DNA from: Pantoea eucrina
GTDB taxonomy: Bacteria; Pseudomonadota; Gammaproteobacteria; Enterobacterales; Enterobacteriaceae
Length of the DNA: 64,000 bases
Assembly (NCBI RefSeq): GCF_002095385.1
Contig: NZ_MIPP01000019.1
Location: forward strand, 1-64,000
Direction: 5' to 3'
Part shown: piece by piece, positions 46,879 to 56,371 of the stretch
Position numbering within the stretch: the first letter of the stretch is position 1
Layout of the letters: each line of letters begins with the position of its first letter
Translations under genes and position numbers: made by a program
Notes under the pieces: generated by a model
Databases searched by the model: none
Seen by the model: the letters and a program-made list of their open reading frames with translations, nothing else
What the model was told of the DNA's origin: nothing

Positions 46879-47803
46879 ATGCCGGTAATCCGTTAGCGGA
46901 GCGCGCAAAATAGCTGTTGAGCAGACGCCAGAGATAGTGCGCAGCGGGCGTCATGCGGTGATCGGCGCTGTGCAGCAGTTGACACTGACTCTCGCGCGCA
47001 ATGCGGTGATCGAGCGGTATCGCGACCAGCCGATCGCAATCGTGAATGCTTCTCAGCGTCTGCGGCGTCATAAACGCCACGCCCTGCCCGGCCAGCGCCA
47101 GAGAAACGGCGCTGGTAAACAGGTTACAGCTACAGGCGGGCGTAAAGATGAGTCCTTCACTCCTGAACATGGCATTCAGATAGCGCTGGAGACCAAACTG
47201 CTCATCCATGCCGATGAGCCGGTGCTCAGCCAGCTGTGACAGCGTAACTTTATCCAGCGCGGCCAGCGGATGTGAGGGGGGCACGACCGCACAGATCGGA
47301 CCGCGCCTGAAGCTGTTACAGCGGAGTCCGGGCGGGCCGGAGGGGCCAAAACTCACCGCCATATCCACCTCACCTTTTGCCAGCAGCGTCAGCGTGGTCT
47401 GCATATCTCCCGACTGAATATTCACAAAAACCGCCGGGTAAGCCTGAGAGAACTCGGCAATAACGTGACGGATCACTTCGTCTGCCATCCCCTGGCCCAC
47501 GCGCAGCGTAACGCTGCCGCCGCGCATATGGCGCATATCCTGCAGCTGCCGCTCCAGCTGACGGCGGCGCTGACTGGTCAGCGCATAATCCTCTGCCAGC
47601 AGTTTACCCGCATCGGTCAGGACCACATTTCTGCCGCGTCGTTCCAGCAGCGGCAGCTGCAGCGCGCGCTCCAGCTGCGCCAGCTGGCGGCTGATGGCGG
47701 AAGCATTGACGCCCAGCGCATCTGCAGCGCGGCGGATCCCGCCGTGCATTCCGACCTCATACAGGTAGCTTATCGATTTTTCGGGATAGCTGGATAATGT
47801 CAT
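46877..47803 (-). CDS. LysR-family transcription regulator divergent from the M20 peptidase operon
   Basis: A 308-residue LysR-type regulator. The helix-turn-helix is at residues about 14-60 (GMHGGIRRAADALGVNASAI, then RQLAQLERALQLPLLERRGR). The effector domain follows (LRVGQGMADEVIRHVIAEF, GEVDMAVSFG). It is divergent from the peptidase-transporter pair with 118 bases between, the usual arrangement for a regulator of the neighbouring operon. The effector is unknown; a substrate or product of the peptidase is a reasonable guess. Confidence 0.88.
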   Translation of the reverse strand: MTLSSYPEKSISYLYEVGMHGGIRRAADALGVNASAISRQLAQLERALQLPLLERRGRNVVLTDAGKLLAEDYALTSQRRRQLERQLQDMRHMRGGSVTLRVGQGMADEVIRHVIAEFSQAYPAVFVNIQSGDMQTTLTLLAKGEVDMAVSFGPSGPPGLRCNSFRRGPICAVVPPSHPLAALDKVTLSQLAEHRLIGMDEQFGLQRYLNAMFRSEGLIFTPACSCNLFTSAVSLALAGQGVAFMTPQTLRSIHDCDRLVAIPLDHRIARESQCQLLHSADHRMTPAAHYLWRLLNSYFARSANGLPA

Positions 47804-47921
47804 ACTTTCCGCTTATCTGTTGACCTGAAAGCAACAATAATAGCCGGAAGGGCTTATTTTTCTGTAGCATTTTTTCTGCGCATACTGCCTGTGCAAACCC
47901 GACAGACAGGAAAACTATAAA

Positions 47922-49052
47922 ATGAAAGCGATTACTCTTTATCTGGAACAGCATGCCGCAGATATTCTGGCGGACATAAAAACGCTGGTGGCGGCTGAAT
48001 CTCCCTCTGATGACAAATCTGCCGTTGACGCCTGCGGTGAAGTGCTGCAGCAGCTATTTCAGCAGCGTCTTAACGTGCGGGCGGAAATAACACCGCAGCA
48101 GCACTATGGTAATAACCTGAAATTTTCGCTGGGCGGACAAACGCCGCAGAGCACCATTATTGGCCATTTCGATACCGTCTGGAATAAAGGCGAGCTTACG
48201 CTGCGTGAAGAAGAGGGACGCCTGTACGGCCCCGGCATTCTCGATATGAAAGCGGGCCTGGTGCAGGCGATCTGGGCAGTACGCGCACTGCAGCAGCTTG
48301 ATCTGCCAGGCTGGCAAAATGTGGTGTTTCTCTGCAACAGTGATGAGGAGCTGGGCAGCCCCGGTTCGCAGCAGTGGATTGAAACCCACGCCCGGGGCTC
48401 CGCCCAGGTCTTGGTTGTCGAGCCAGCGGTAGCGGGCAGCGGCGCGCTGAAGGTCGCCCGCAAAGGCACCGGCCGCTATGACCTTACGCTGACCGGCCTG
48501 GCGGCGCACGCCGGCAACAATCCGGAAGAAGGTGCCAGCGCGGTGCTGGAGATGGCGCAGCAGATTCTGGCGCTGCACGCGCTCAACGCGCCCGAACGTG
48601 GCACTACGGTCAACGTCGGCGTTGCCAGCGGCGGCAGCCGGGCGAACGTGGTGGCGGATCGCGCGCGTCTGGAAGTGGATACGCGCGTCACCTCTGAAGA
48701 GGAGGCGGCCCGCCTGCACGCGGCAATTATGCAGCTCCAGCCGCATGACCCGCGCGTGACCCTGCATATCAGCGGTGAACAGGGGCGCCCGCCCATGCGC
48801 CAGAGCGCGGCATCACGCGCACTGTTTGCCCGCGCGGCGCACATCGGTCGTCAGCTGGGCCTGACGCTGGAAGGCGCCTCCGTGGGCGGCGGCAGCGACG
48901 GCAACTTTACCGCCGCACTCGGGCTGCCCACGCTGGATGGGCTGGGCGCCACCGGTGCCGGTATTCACGCGCGGCATGAGCATATTATTGTTGCGGAGGT
49001 GGTGCAGCGTACGGCGCTGCTGGCTGGCCTGCTGAGCGGAGAGACGCCATGA
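47922..49052 (+). CDS. M20-family metallopeptidase, carboxypeptidase G2-like
   Basis: A 376-residue zinc aminoacylase/peptidase. Zinc ligands are in IIGHFDTVW (His, Asp), ILDMKAG (Asp), and CNSDEELGSPGS (Glu pair); the lid domain has GRYDLTLTGLAAHAGNNPEEGASA with the conserved His; the last ligand is in GIHARHEHI. This layout matches glutamate carboxypeptidase G2 and related enzymes that release a C-terminal amino acid from N-acyl or folate-like substrates. No signal peptide, so cytoplasmic. Its stop overlaps the start of the transporter gene (ATGA). Confidence 0.87.
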   Translation: MKAITLYLEQHAADILADIKTLVAAESPSDDKSAVDACGEVLQQLFQQRLNVRAEITPQQHYGNNLKFSLGGQTPQSTIIGHFDTVWNKGELTLREEEGRLYGPGILDMKAGLVQAIWAVRALQQLDLPGWQNVVFLCNSDEELGSPGSQQWIETHARGSAQVLVVEPAVAGSGALKVARKGTGRYDLTLTGLAAHAGNNPEEGASAVLEMAQQILALHALNAPERGTTVNVGVASGGSRANVVADRARLEVDTRVTSEEEAARLHAAIMQLQPHDPRVTLHISGEQGRPPMRQSAASRALFARAAHIGRQLGLTLEGASVGGGSDGNFTAALGLPTLDGLGATGAGIHARHEHIIVAEVVQRTALLAGLLSGETP

Positions 49053-50443
49053 CACAGATATCGCTGGAAAAACCGGACAGGGCTGTGCGCCCGCGGGAGG
49101 GCCTCAGCCCCTACCTGCTGCTGTTTATTATTCTGGCGCTGGCCGCCGTGGCGACCTGGATTATACCGGCGGGCGTCTACGATTATGAGACGCGCGACGG
49201 CATTAAGTTTGCCGTCAAAGAGAGTCTGCATGCGGTGCCGCAGAGCGGTGTGCTGCCGCTGGAGATCTTTATGGCGATCGCTGCGGGCATGGTTAAACAG
49301 GCCCCCATTATCTTTCTGATCCTGTTTACCGGAGGCGTACTGGCGGTAATCGAGAAAACCGGGGCGATAGCGACGGCTCTGCAGGCGCTGTCGCGCAGCA
49401 GCACGCTGAGTGATACGCGCATCATCATTATTTTCGCCGTGATTTTCTCGCTGCTCGGCACCACCGGCGTGGTCGTCAATGCGGTGGTCGCCTTTGTGCC
49501 GATCGGACTGCTGGTGGGGCGCTCACTCGGACTCTCCCCTATGCTTGGGGCCTCGCTGGTCTATCTGACCTGCGCCGCCGGATATAATGTCGCGATCCTG
49601 AATCCGGCCACCACCGGGCTGACGCAGCATCTGGCGCAGCTGCCGCTGTTCTCCGGCATGCTGCTGCGCGCCCTGACCTGCCTGCTGTTTGTGGTCAGCG
49701 CCGCGCTTTATCTGATCCACGCCGTGCGCCGTGCGCGTAAAAACGGTGAGTGCCGGCCCGCTATGTCTGCCGCTGCGGAGAGTATTGCTCCGGTAACCGG
49801 ACGACATAAGCTGATTCTGGCGACCACGGCGCTGGCGCTGCTGCTCTTTATTGCCGGTACGGTGCGCTATCACTGGGGCACCCGTGAGATGTCAGCGATG
49901 TTTATTCTGCTGACTATTATCGTCGGACTGATGGGCCGTCTCTCAGGATCGGACATTGCCAACACCTTCCTGGCAGGCTGCGCCACGCTGGTCAAAGGGG
50001 CGTTTATCGTGGGGATGGCCGCTGCCATTTCACTGGTGCTGCAGCAGGGCAATGTCCTCGACCCGATCGTCGGATTTCTTTCCGATCTGCTGGAGCCGGT
50101 GCCCGCCTGGCTGGCAACGATTGGCATGTTTATCAGCGCCGCACTGATCCACTTTGGTATCTCATCCGGCTCGGGAGAATCGGCGCTTCTGATCCCTATT
50201 TTCTCACCGCTGGGCGATAACCTTGGCCTGACGCGCCAGGTGATGGTGCAGTCGGTACTGCTGGGTGAAGGGATCGTCAACTGTATGAGCCCGACGTCCG
50301 GCGTGCTGATGGCGGTGCTCGCCACGGCAGGCGTTTCATTCGGTCAGTGGCTGCGCTTTGTTGCCCCGGTCATCGCAATCTGGTTTGTGATCTGTGTGGT
50401 GATGCTGCTGACAGGGGTCGCTATCAACTGGGGGCCGTTCTGA
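49049..50443 (+). CDS. YfcC-family membrane transporter
   Basis: A 464-residue transporter with about twelve helices. Blocks typical of YfcC/DcuC-type carriers: ATWIIPAGVYDYE near the N-terminus, GAIATALQAL, NPATTGLTQHLAQLPLFSGM, HFGISSGSGESALLIPI and QSVLLGEGIVNCMSPTSGVLM. The substrate is not known; family members are annotated as amino acid, peptide or short-chain acid carriers. Overlap with the M20 peptidase gene suggests it imports that enzyme's substrate. Confidence 0.82.
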   Translation: MTQISLEKPDRAVRPREGLSPYLLLFIILALAAVATWIIPAGVYDYETRDGIKFAVKESLHAVPQSGVLPLEIFMAIAAGMVKQAPIIFLILFTGGVLAVIEKTGAIATALQALSRSSTLSDTRIIIIFAVIFSLLGTTGVVVNAVVAFVPIGLLVGRSLGLSPMLGASLVYLTCAAGYNVAILNPATTGLTQHLAQLPLFSGMLLRALTCLLFVVSAALYLIHAVRRARKNGECRPAMSAAAESIAPVTGRHKLILATTALALLLFIAGTVRYHWGTREMSAMFILLTIIVGLMGRLSGSDIANTFLAGCATLVKGAFIVGMAAAISLVLQQGNVLDPIVGFLSDLLEPVPAWLATIGMFISAALIHFGISSGSGESALLIPIFSPLGDNLGLTRQVMVQSVLLGEGIVNCMSPTSGVLMAVLATAGVSFGQWLRFVAPVIAIWFVICVVMLLTGVAINWGPF

Positions 50444-50458
50444 CCCGACGCTTTTCAG

Positions 50459-50487
50459 GCAGCGCCGCCTGATACCAGGCGCTGCCG
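50459..50487 (+). terminator. Terminator-like hairpin after the YfcC-like gene
   Basis: GGCAGCGCC and GGCGCTGCC around an 11-base loop, 15 bases after the stop. There is no T-run. Confidence 0.5.
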
Positions 50488-50697
50488 TATCCGGTGGCGG
50501 GGATCCGCTTATTTAGCGCGATCCTGTTTTCCCCGACGCCATATTGTTCTGGATCATCATTTATTTATTTATAAAAAGACGAACGTTAAAAATAGATATC
50601 AAGCTTCTGTGAGCCGTGACGATAGTAAATTGACGGCAGAGCACGCGTTCCGCCTCCCTCTGACCTGCATTTCATTATCTCACTAAAGGTGAATTTT

Positions 50698-52623
50698 ATG
50701 GGCCTTGCTCACTCCCTCTCAAATATTAAAATCGGAAAGAAACTGGGAGCCGGTTTTATTATCGTGATAGCCGCCTCACTGGCAATCACTGTTATCGCAT
50801 TTGATTGTTTTCGCAGCATTAAAGATAACTCAGCCCGGCGCACCGTGACGGTTGAGATGGTGAATACGCTCAGTAAAGCACGGCTGAATCGCACTCTGTA
50901 TCAGTACACGAAAGATGAGCAGTTTGCCGTGCGGAACGTTAAGGCGCTGAAAGAATTTACCGCGCTTTATCAGCGTCTGGAAAGCTTTAGCTGGAACGCA
51001 GAGGGGCTGCAGAAAGTGAACCAGCTGGGTGAACTGATGCACAGCTATCAGGATCAGCGCGAAAAATTTATTGCCGCCGCTAAAGAAACCACCGCGGCCT
51101 TCAGTGCAATTACGCCTGCCGCGCTGATTAAGCTGGCACATCAGCTGGAGTCGCTGAATCGCGGCCTGACGCCAGAGACCGCGCCGCCGGTTATGCAGCT
51201 TACGGCGACCCTCTACGATACCGCTAATATTGAAGAGAACTTCCTGAAAAATCCCGGCGAAACCAGCAGAGACGCCATAGCGGATAAATTTATCACCATC
51301 ACCACCCTGACCGAACTGCTCGACAGTTTTAATCAGGGGGATATCACTACCGCAACGCAGGCCGTGCTGGCCGCGGTCAATCAGCAGCGCCCCGCCCTGG
51401 CGCCCTACCTGAACGCTTTTAACAGCGAGAAAAGTGAATCCATCATCCTGACGGGCGCGGCGGAGCGGCTGAATGCGGGCGTGGCAGATATGTTCAGCTA
51501 TCAGTCGCAGCTTTCTGCCTCGTTTATCAAAGGCGCTGAGTGGCGCATCGCTATCGCTGCCGCGATCTGCGTGGTGCTGAGCCTGCTGATTGCCTGGCGC
51601 ATTACGCGCAGCATTACGCACCCGCTGCGTGAAACGCTCAGCGCGGCGCAGCGCATTGCCGCAGGCGATCTGAGCACGTCGCTGAAAACCACCCGTGGCG
51701 ATGAGCTGGGAGAGCTGATGCAGGCGGTTGACAGCATGAACCATAGCCTGCAGACGATTATCGCTAACGTGCGCAGCGGCGTCAGCAGCGTGGCGCGCGC
51801 CTCCGCAGAGATTGCCGCCGGCAATACCGATCTCTCTTCCCGCACCGAGCAGCAGAGTGCTGCCGTGGTGCAGACCGCCGCGAGTATGGAACAGCTGACC
51901 TCTACGGTGAAGCAGAACGCTGAGAATGCGCATCACGCCAGCCAGCTGGCGGCCGACGCCTCCGGCAATGCTGGCCGCGGCGGCGAGATTGTTCGCGACG
52001 TGATCGCTACCATGAGCGGTATCAGTCAGAGCTCCGGTAAAATTGGTGAAATCATCAATGTCATCAACAGTATCTCGTTCCAGACCAATATCCTGGCGCT
52101 GAACGCAGCGGTTGAAGCGGCGCGGGCCGGAGAACAGGGACGCGGTTTTGCCGTGGTAGCGGGCGAAGTCAGAAACCTGGCGCAGCGCAGCTCCGTGGCG
52201 GCAAAAGAGATTGAGACGCTGATCCGTGAGTCACTGGATCGCGTCAGCGACGGCTCGGCGCTGGTGGATCGTGCCGGTACGACAATGAATGATATTGTGC
52301 AGTCGGTGACGCAGGTGCGCGACATTATGGGTGAGATTGCCGCCGCCTCTGATGAACAGAACCGGGGCATTTCGCAGATTGCGCAGGCGATGTCGGAGAT
52401 GGATACCACCACCCAGCAGAATGCGGCTCTCGTTGAGGAGTCTTCAGCCGCAGCAAGCTCGCTGGAGTCGCAGGCGATTGAACTGGAGAAAACCGTGGCC
52501 ATCTTCCGTCTTTCAGCGGAACAGGAAAATGCCGCCCGGGTTGCTGCCAGGCCAGTGCTGACGCCGTCGCCGGCTAAACCCCGGCCTGTGGCCACAGCGG
52601 ACGCCAGCTGGGAAAGCTTTTAA
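50698..52623 (+). CDS. Methyl-accepting chemotaxis protein
   Basis: A 641-residue chemoreceptor. One helix at about 15-35, a periplasmic four-helix-type sensor to about 285, a second helix at about 286-305, HAMP to about 360, then a long coiled-coil signalling domain with the hairpin tip [20 protein letters not shown]. The last five residues, SWESF, resemble the NWETF tether for CheR and CheB. I use the ATG at 50698 with AAAGGTG upstream; a GTG at 50689 is in frame. The ligand is unknown. The only chemotaxis gene in the window. Confidence 0.92.
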   Translation: MGLAHSLSNIKIGKKLGAGFIIVIAASLAITVIAFDCFRSIKDNSARRTVTVEMVNTLSKARLNRTLYQYTKDEQFAVRNVKALKEFTALYQRLESFSWNAEGLQKVNQLGELMHSYQDQREKFIAAAKETTAAFSAITPAALIKLAHQLESLNRGLTPETAPPVMQLTATLYDTANIEENFLKNPGETSRDAIADKFITITTLTELLDSFNQGDITTATQAVLAAVNQQRPALAPYLNAFNSEKSESIILTGAAERLNAGVADMFSYQSQLSASFIKGAEWRIAIAAAICVVLSLLIAWRITRSITHPLRETLSAAQRIAAGDLSTSLKTTRGDELGELMQAVDSMNHSLQTIIANVRSGVSSVARASAEIAAGNTDLSSRTEQQSAAVVQTAASMEQLTSTVKQNAENAHHASQLAADASGNAGRGGEIVRDVIATMSGISQSSGKIGEIINVINSISFQTNILALNAAVEAARAGEQGRGFAVVAGEVRNLAQRSSVAAKEIETLIRESLDRVSDGSALVDRAGTTMNDIVQSVTQVRDIMGEIAAASDEQNRGISQIAQAMSEMDTTTQQNAALVEESSAAASSLESQAIELEKTVAIFRLSAEQENAARVAARPVLTPSPAKPRPVATADASWESF

Positions 52624-52642
52624 CCCGCGCTGACCAGAAAAA

Positions 52643-52674
52643 AGCCCGTAAGCGGATAAACCAGCTTACGGGCT
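52643..52674 (+). terminator. Hairpin after the chemoreceptor gene
   Basis: AGCCCGTAAGC and GCTTACGGGCT are perfect eleven-base arms around ten bases, preceded by an A-run. It can serve both the chemoreceptor and the convergent receptor gene. Confidence 0.75.
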
Positions 52675-52682
52675 GTATGTTT

Positions 52683-52706
52683 GCCGGCGTCAGGCTGTAC
52701 GCCGGC
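52683..52706 (-). terminator. Hairpin after the ferrioxamine receptor gene
   Basis: GCCGGCGT and ACGCCGGC around eight bases, just beyond the receptor stop codon on the minus strand. The T-run is lacking. Confidence 0.5.
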
Positions 52707-52720
52707 AGCGTATTATCCGA

Positions 52721-54838
52721 TCAGAAATCGTAACCCACGGTCGCGACAATTGAGCGCTCAGCGCCCCAGTAGCAGTAGCCCGTGCCGTAGCAGGCGGCGA
52801 CATATTCCCGGTCGGTGAGGTTATTGGCATTAACCTGTACATAAGCCCCTTTCAGCTGGCTGTTCCAGGCACCGAGATCGGCGCGGACCGACGCGTCAAA
52901 CAGAGTGGCAGAAGGCAGGCGCCGGGTATTTTCATTATCAGCCCACTGTTTGCCGATGTAACGCACGCCGGCACCCACGCTCAGACCATAGTCAAACTGA
53001 TATTTACTCCAGAGCGAAGCCATAGAGTTGGGGGTGACATATGGCGTGTGGCCATCGTTGCCATCCACCGAATCTTTATACCGTACGTGACTGAGGGTGT
53101 AGTTAGCGATGGTGCTGAGACGCGGCGTCAGCTGGGTATGCGCCTCCAGCTCCAGCCCCTGTGAATGCACTTTACCGGCAGGCACAAAATAAGAACCCTG
53201 CACAATACGGTTGCCGACATCTTTCTGCGTAAGATCGTACACCGCTGCGGTGTAGAGATCGGAGGTCCCCGGCGGCTGATATTTCACGCCCGCTTCATAC
53301 TGCTCTGCGGTAGTGGGTTTCAGCAGGTTGCCGTTCTGGCCCGAGAGCGACTGCGGCGTAATAGCCTGGCTGTAACTCACATAAGGTGAGACACCGTTGT
53401 CAAACGCATAAAGCAGCGCGGCACGCCCGCCCACGTGGTCATCCTGACGCCGGTTTTTGGTTGCCCGATCGTAATTTTCGGTCTGCGACACAATACGATC
53501 ATAGCGGCCCGACAGATCAAGATGCCACTTATCCCAGACCATCTCATCCTGCAGGTAGACGCCGGTCTGATAGTAGTAGCGCTGCGAGCGGGTGAAATTG
53601 AACACGTCGTTGGCGCCCACTGAAGCCCCGGTCCGCGCATTCAGCTGGCTGGCGTAGCCGCTTGCGTCATGCAGGTCATTTTTATACTGGTGATATTCCG
53701 CGCCCAGCACCACTTTATGGTCTAGTGCGCCGGTGGCGAAATCTGCTTCCAGCTGATTATCGATCGCGTACGCTTTCAGCGATGAGCGCGAGCCGGAGTA
53801 GTAGCGGTTCAGCAGATCTGAACTGTTCCCTGTCCAGCCGATTTGATACACCTGATCGAGATCGACGTTTGAGTGAGAGTAGCTGGCATTAGAGCGGAAC
53901 GCCCAGGTGTCATTAAAGCGGTGGGCAAATTCGGCGCTGTAGATCTGCTCGCGGCGTTTGAACTGGTCGAGTGAGCTCTGGCCGTCGTAGAAGCCATTGC
54001 TCAGCTTATAGCCGTTGTGTTCGGTGATGCTGCCCTCACCCGGCACCGCGCTGTGGTAGCCGCCTGACGGATCTTTCTGCAGATAGGCGCGCAGCAGCAG
54101 CGAGGTATCTTCCGACGGCTGCCAGAGCAGCGAGGGTGAAATCGCATATTTCTCCTCCCGCGTGTGTTCGTACTGGGTATCGCTGTTGCGCGTAATACCG
54201 GTCAGGCGGAACGCCAGCTGATCGTTCAGCGCATCGGTGTAGTCAAAGGCGGCTGAGCTGATGTTGTTGTTACCCGCCGAGAGACGGAAATGCCCTTCCT
54301 GCCGGAACTGCGGACGTTTTGACGTCTCCATCACCAGCCCGCCCGGCACCGTCTGACCATAAAGCGCAGATGAAGGACCTTTAATCACATCGATACGCTC
54401 CAGGAACCAGGGATCAACCTGCAGCACGTTATAGCTGCCGGGATCGCTCATGAGTCGCAGGCCATCCAGGAAGACATTGTCGACATCGCCACCGTGGAAG
54501 CCGCGCAGTGATACCGTATCGTAACGCGACGCCGCACCGGCGAAGTTTGTAAAGGCGCCTGCGGTATAATTCAGCGCCTGATTTACGCTCATCGCGCCCT
54601 GATCTTCCATCTGCTGACGCGTCACCACTGAAACGGCCTGACCGGTAGTGATCAGCGGGCGATCGGTTTTAGTCGCGCCCTGGCTGGTTTTCGCCGTATA
54701 GCCGGTGGTGGGAGTCGTAGCCGTTTCAGCCGGCTGCGCGGTGACAACCAGAGTCTCAGCTGCATACAGCAGCGGTGATGCAGATAATGCGACGGAGCAG
54801 AACAGAACAGAACGCTTCAGAGTAAAAGGCACTCGCAT
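52721..54838 (-). CDS. foxA: TonB-dependent ferric siderophore receptor, FoxA-like (ferrioxamine)
   Basis: A 705-residue outer-membrane receptor. Signal peptide to about residue 27 (LLYAAE), TonB box ETLVVTAQ, plug domain (GQAVSVVTRQQMEDQGAMSV, LRGFHGGDVDNVFLDGLR), then a 22-strand barrel ending in VATVGYDF. Similarity to FoxA/FhuA-type hydroxamate receptors and its place next to the desferrioxamine genes support uptake of ferrioxamine. I use the ATG at 54838, with AGGGA upstream; the frame opens at 54859. A Fur-box-like site lies upstream. Confidence 0.88.
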   Translation of the reverse strand: MRVPFTLKRSVLFCSVALSASPLLYAAETLVVTAQPAETATTPTTGYTAKTSQGATKTDRPLITTGQAVSVVTRQQMEDQGAMSVNQALNYTAGAFTNFAGAASRYDTVSLRGFHGGDVDNVFLDGLRLMSDPGSYNVLQVDPWFLERIDVIKGPSSALYGQTVPGGLVMETSKRPQFRQEGHFRLSAGNNNISSAAFDYTDALNDQLAFRLTGITRNSDTQYEHTREEKYAISPSLLWQPSEDTSLLLRAYLQKDPSGGYHSAVPGEGSITEHNGYKLSNGFYDGQSSLDQFKRREQIYSAEFAHRFNDTWAFRSNASYSHSNVDLDQVYQIGWTGNSSDLLNRYYSGSRSSLKAYAIDNQLEADFATGALDHKVVLGAEYHQYKNDLHDASGYASQLNARTGASVGANDVFNFTRSQRYYYQTGVYLQDEMVWDKWHLDLSGRYDRIVSQTENYDRATKNRRQDDHVGGRAALLYAFDNGVSPYVSYSQAITPQSLSGQNGNLLKPTTAEQYEAGVKYQPPGTSDLYTAAVYDLTQKDVGNRIVQGSYFVPAGKVHSQGLELEAHTQLTPRLSTIANYTLSHVRYKDSVDGNDGHTPYVTPNSMASLWSKYQFDYGLSVGAGVRYIGKQWADNENTRRLPSATLFDASVRADLGAWNSQLKGAYVQVNANNLTDREYVAACYGTGYCYWGAERSIVATVGYDF

Positions 54839-54919
54839 GGTTAATTCCCTTAAAAACACGCAGTTCTCTCCGGTGCAGCCGGAGAGCCGATGGATGCCAG
54901 AGGCAATGGTAATGCTAAT

Positions 54920-54938
54920 ATTAATGAGAATTATTATC
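54920..54938 (-). promoter_or_regulatory. Fur-box-like site upstream of the ferrioxamine receptor
   Basis: Nineteen bases ending AATGAGAATTATTATC match the Fur consensus at 15 of 19 positions, about 80 bases before the receptor start. The gene is therefore likely repressed by Fur with iron. Confidence 0.75.
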
Positions 54939-55018
54939 TTTTTGATAGTGGCATTTCAAGATGTGTCTGCAGTTAAATTTTCTGCCGGAAACCGGTTAAA
55001 AAGTGGGGGAATGGCTGA

Positions 55019-55040
55019 AAAGCGAGCCGCAGCTCGCTTT
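55019..55040 (-). terminator. Terminator of the MdfA-like gene
   Basis: AAAGCGAGC, loop CGCA, GCTCGCTTT just beyond the stop codon at 55052 on the minus strand. The arm's own TTT end would give a short U-run. Confidence 0.7.
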
Positions 55041-55051
55041 AGATAAATGCG

Positions 55052-56287
55052 TCAGGCCTGCTGCAGCGCGGGCTGCCGCCGCCGGTTTTCACGCAGAAAT
55101 GCGCGGATCAGCCCCAGCCAGAGCAATCCGCAGGCCAGATTAATCAGGCTAAAGCCGGTACTGTAAAAGCTGAAATAGGCGTATTTTGCCGCTTCAATGC
55201 CGAGTGCAAAAATCAGAATTGTTACCATACCCACCATCGCTGCCACGCTGCCCTTGCCCGCCTGGCTGGAAAAAAGCGTCATACGATAGAGTCCGGCATT
55301 AACCAGTCCGGTGCCAAAACCGTAAAGGCTGAGGCCGGCGGTCAGCCACAGATAGCTGTGCCGATCGGCTATGGTCGCGACTGCCGCCAGCGCAAGACCC
55401 GCTACCACCGGCCAGGCTCCCAGCTGCAGCGGTCGCTGGATCGGCAGCCGGCTGCTGAGGCGCCCCAGCGTCAGGTTACCGGCGATCATCGCCAGAAACA
55501 CCGGCAGCTGCAGCAGCGCATACTCCATACGGCTCAGGCCGGCATCGTGCATCAGAATAACCGGCGACAGCGCTACCCAGGCGAGGCAGGGAATGGTCAC
55601 CAGGCCGATTGCCAGCGAGCCGCGCATAACCTGGCGATCGCGCAGCAGCTGCCAGTAACCCCTGCCCAGCGCGCCGGGTGAGATCGAGCGCGTACGATCC
55701 CCTGCGGTTTCCGGCATAGTGCACCACAGGCCCAGCAGGGCCAGCGCCGTCACGCCGCCGAAGAGCCAGAACAGGGTGCGCCAGTCGCTGATAGTCAGAA
55801 AAGCGGCCCCGGCCAGCGGCCCGGCCAGCGGAGCCAGCAGCGCGACGTTTGCCATCAGCGCCATGATCTTCACGCTCAGCGCTTCACTGAACGCCTCCTG
55901 AATAGCGGCGTAGCCTACAGAGCCGATAAAGCACAGGCTGACTCCCTGCAGAAAGCGCAGCAGTACGAACTGCTCAATGCTCTGCACCCAGTGAGTGGCA
56001 ATGCAGGTCAGCATAAAAAAAGCGACGCCGCTAAGCAGCACCGGACGCCGCCCGATGCGATCGGAAAGCGGCCCCAGCAGCCACTGCAGCATCATACCGC
56101 CGATCAGATAGGCGGTTAGCGAAGCGGAAACCCACTCAGGTCCGGCACCAAACTCCTCAGTGACCAGCAGCATGCCGGGCTGGATCATGTCATGCGCGAT
56201 ATAGGTGGCGAATTCAAACAGTACCAGCGAGAGCGGAAAAATTATGCGGCGGCGCGTGAGCTGCGACACCGGTTCATACAGGGCCAT
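55052..56287 (-). CDS. mdfA: MFS multidrug exporter, MdfA-like
   Basis: A 411-residue major facilitator protein, one residue longer than E. coli MdfA and similar throughout. FEFATYIAHDMIQPGM in helix 1 keeps the acidic residues equal to Glu26 and Asp34. The A-motif LLGPLSDRIGRRPVLL and motif C region APLAGPLAGA are present. MdfA exchanges lipophilic cations and other drugs for protons. Its place between the dfo genes and the ferrioxamine receptor raises the idea of siderophore export, but a terminator separates it from dfoC and MdfA similarity is strong. Confidence 0.85.
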   Translation of the reverse strand: MALYEPVSQLTRRRIIFPLSLVLFEFATYIAHDMIQPGMLLVTEEFGAGPEWVSASLTAYLIGGMMLQWLLGPLSDRIGRRPVLLSGVAFFMLTCIATHWVQSIEQFVLLRFLQGVSLCFIGSVGYAAIQEAFSEALSVKIMALMANVALLAPLAGPLAGAAFLTISDWRTLFWLFGGVTALALLGLWCTMPETAGDRTRSISPGALGRGYWQLLRDRQVMRGSLAIGLVTIPCLAWVALSPVILMHDAGLSRMEYALLQLPVFLAMIAGNLTLGRLSSRLPIQRPLQLGAWPVVAGLALAAVATIADRHSYLWLTAGLSLYGFGTGLVNAGLYRMTLFSSQAGKGSVAAMVGMVTILIFALGIEAAKYAYFSFYSTGFSLINLACGLLWLGLIRAFLRENRRRQPALQQA

Positions 56288-56315
56288 TACCGATCCTTAC
56301 CCGTTGCAGAATGAT

Positions 56316-56344
56316 AAAAAACGCGGTTGCCGGAGCAACCGCGT
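56316..56344 (-). terminator. Terminator of the dfoJAC operon
   Basis: On the minus strand ACGCGGTTGC, loop TCCG, GCAACCGCGT is followed by a T-run. It lies between the dfoC stop and the mdfA-like start. Confidence 0.9.
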
Positions 56345-56371
56345 CACAGATGTCAGCCAGCGAACGCCTTA

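Noticed and set aside
50830-51936. 368-codon minus-strand open frame
   Set aside because: Antisense to the chemoreceptor gene, which has a complete domain set.
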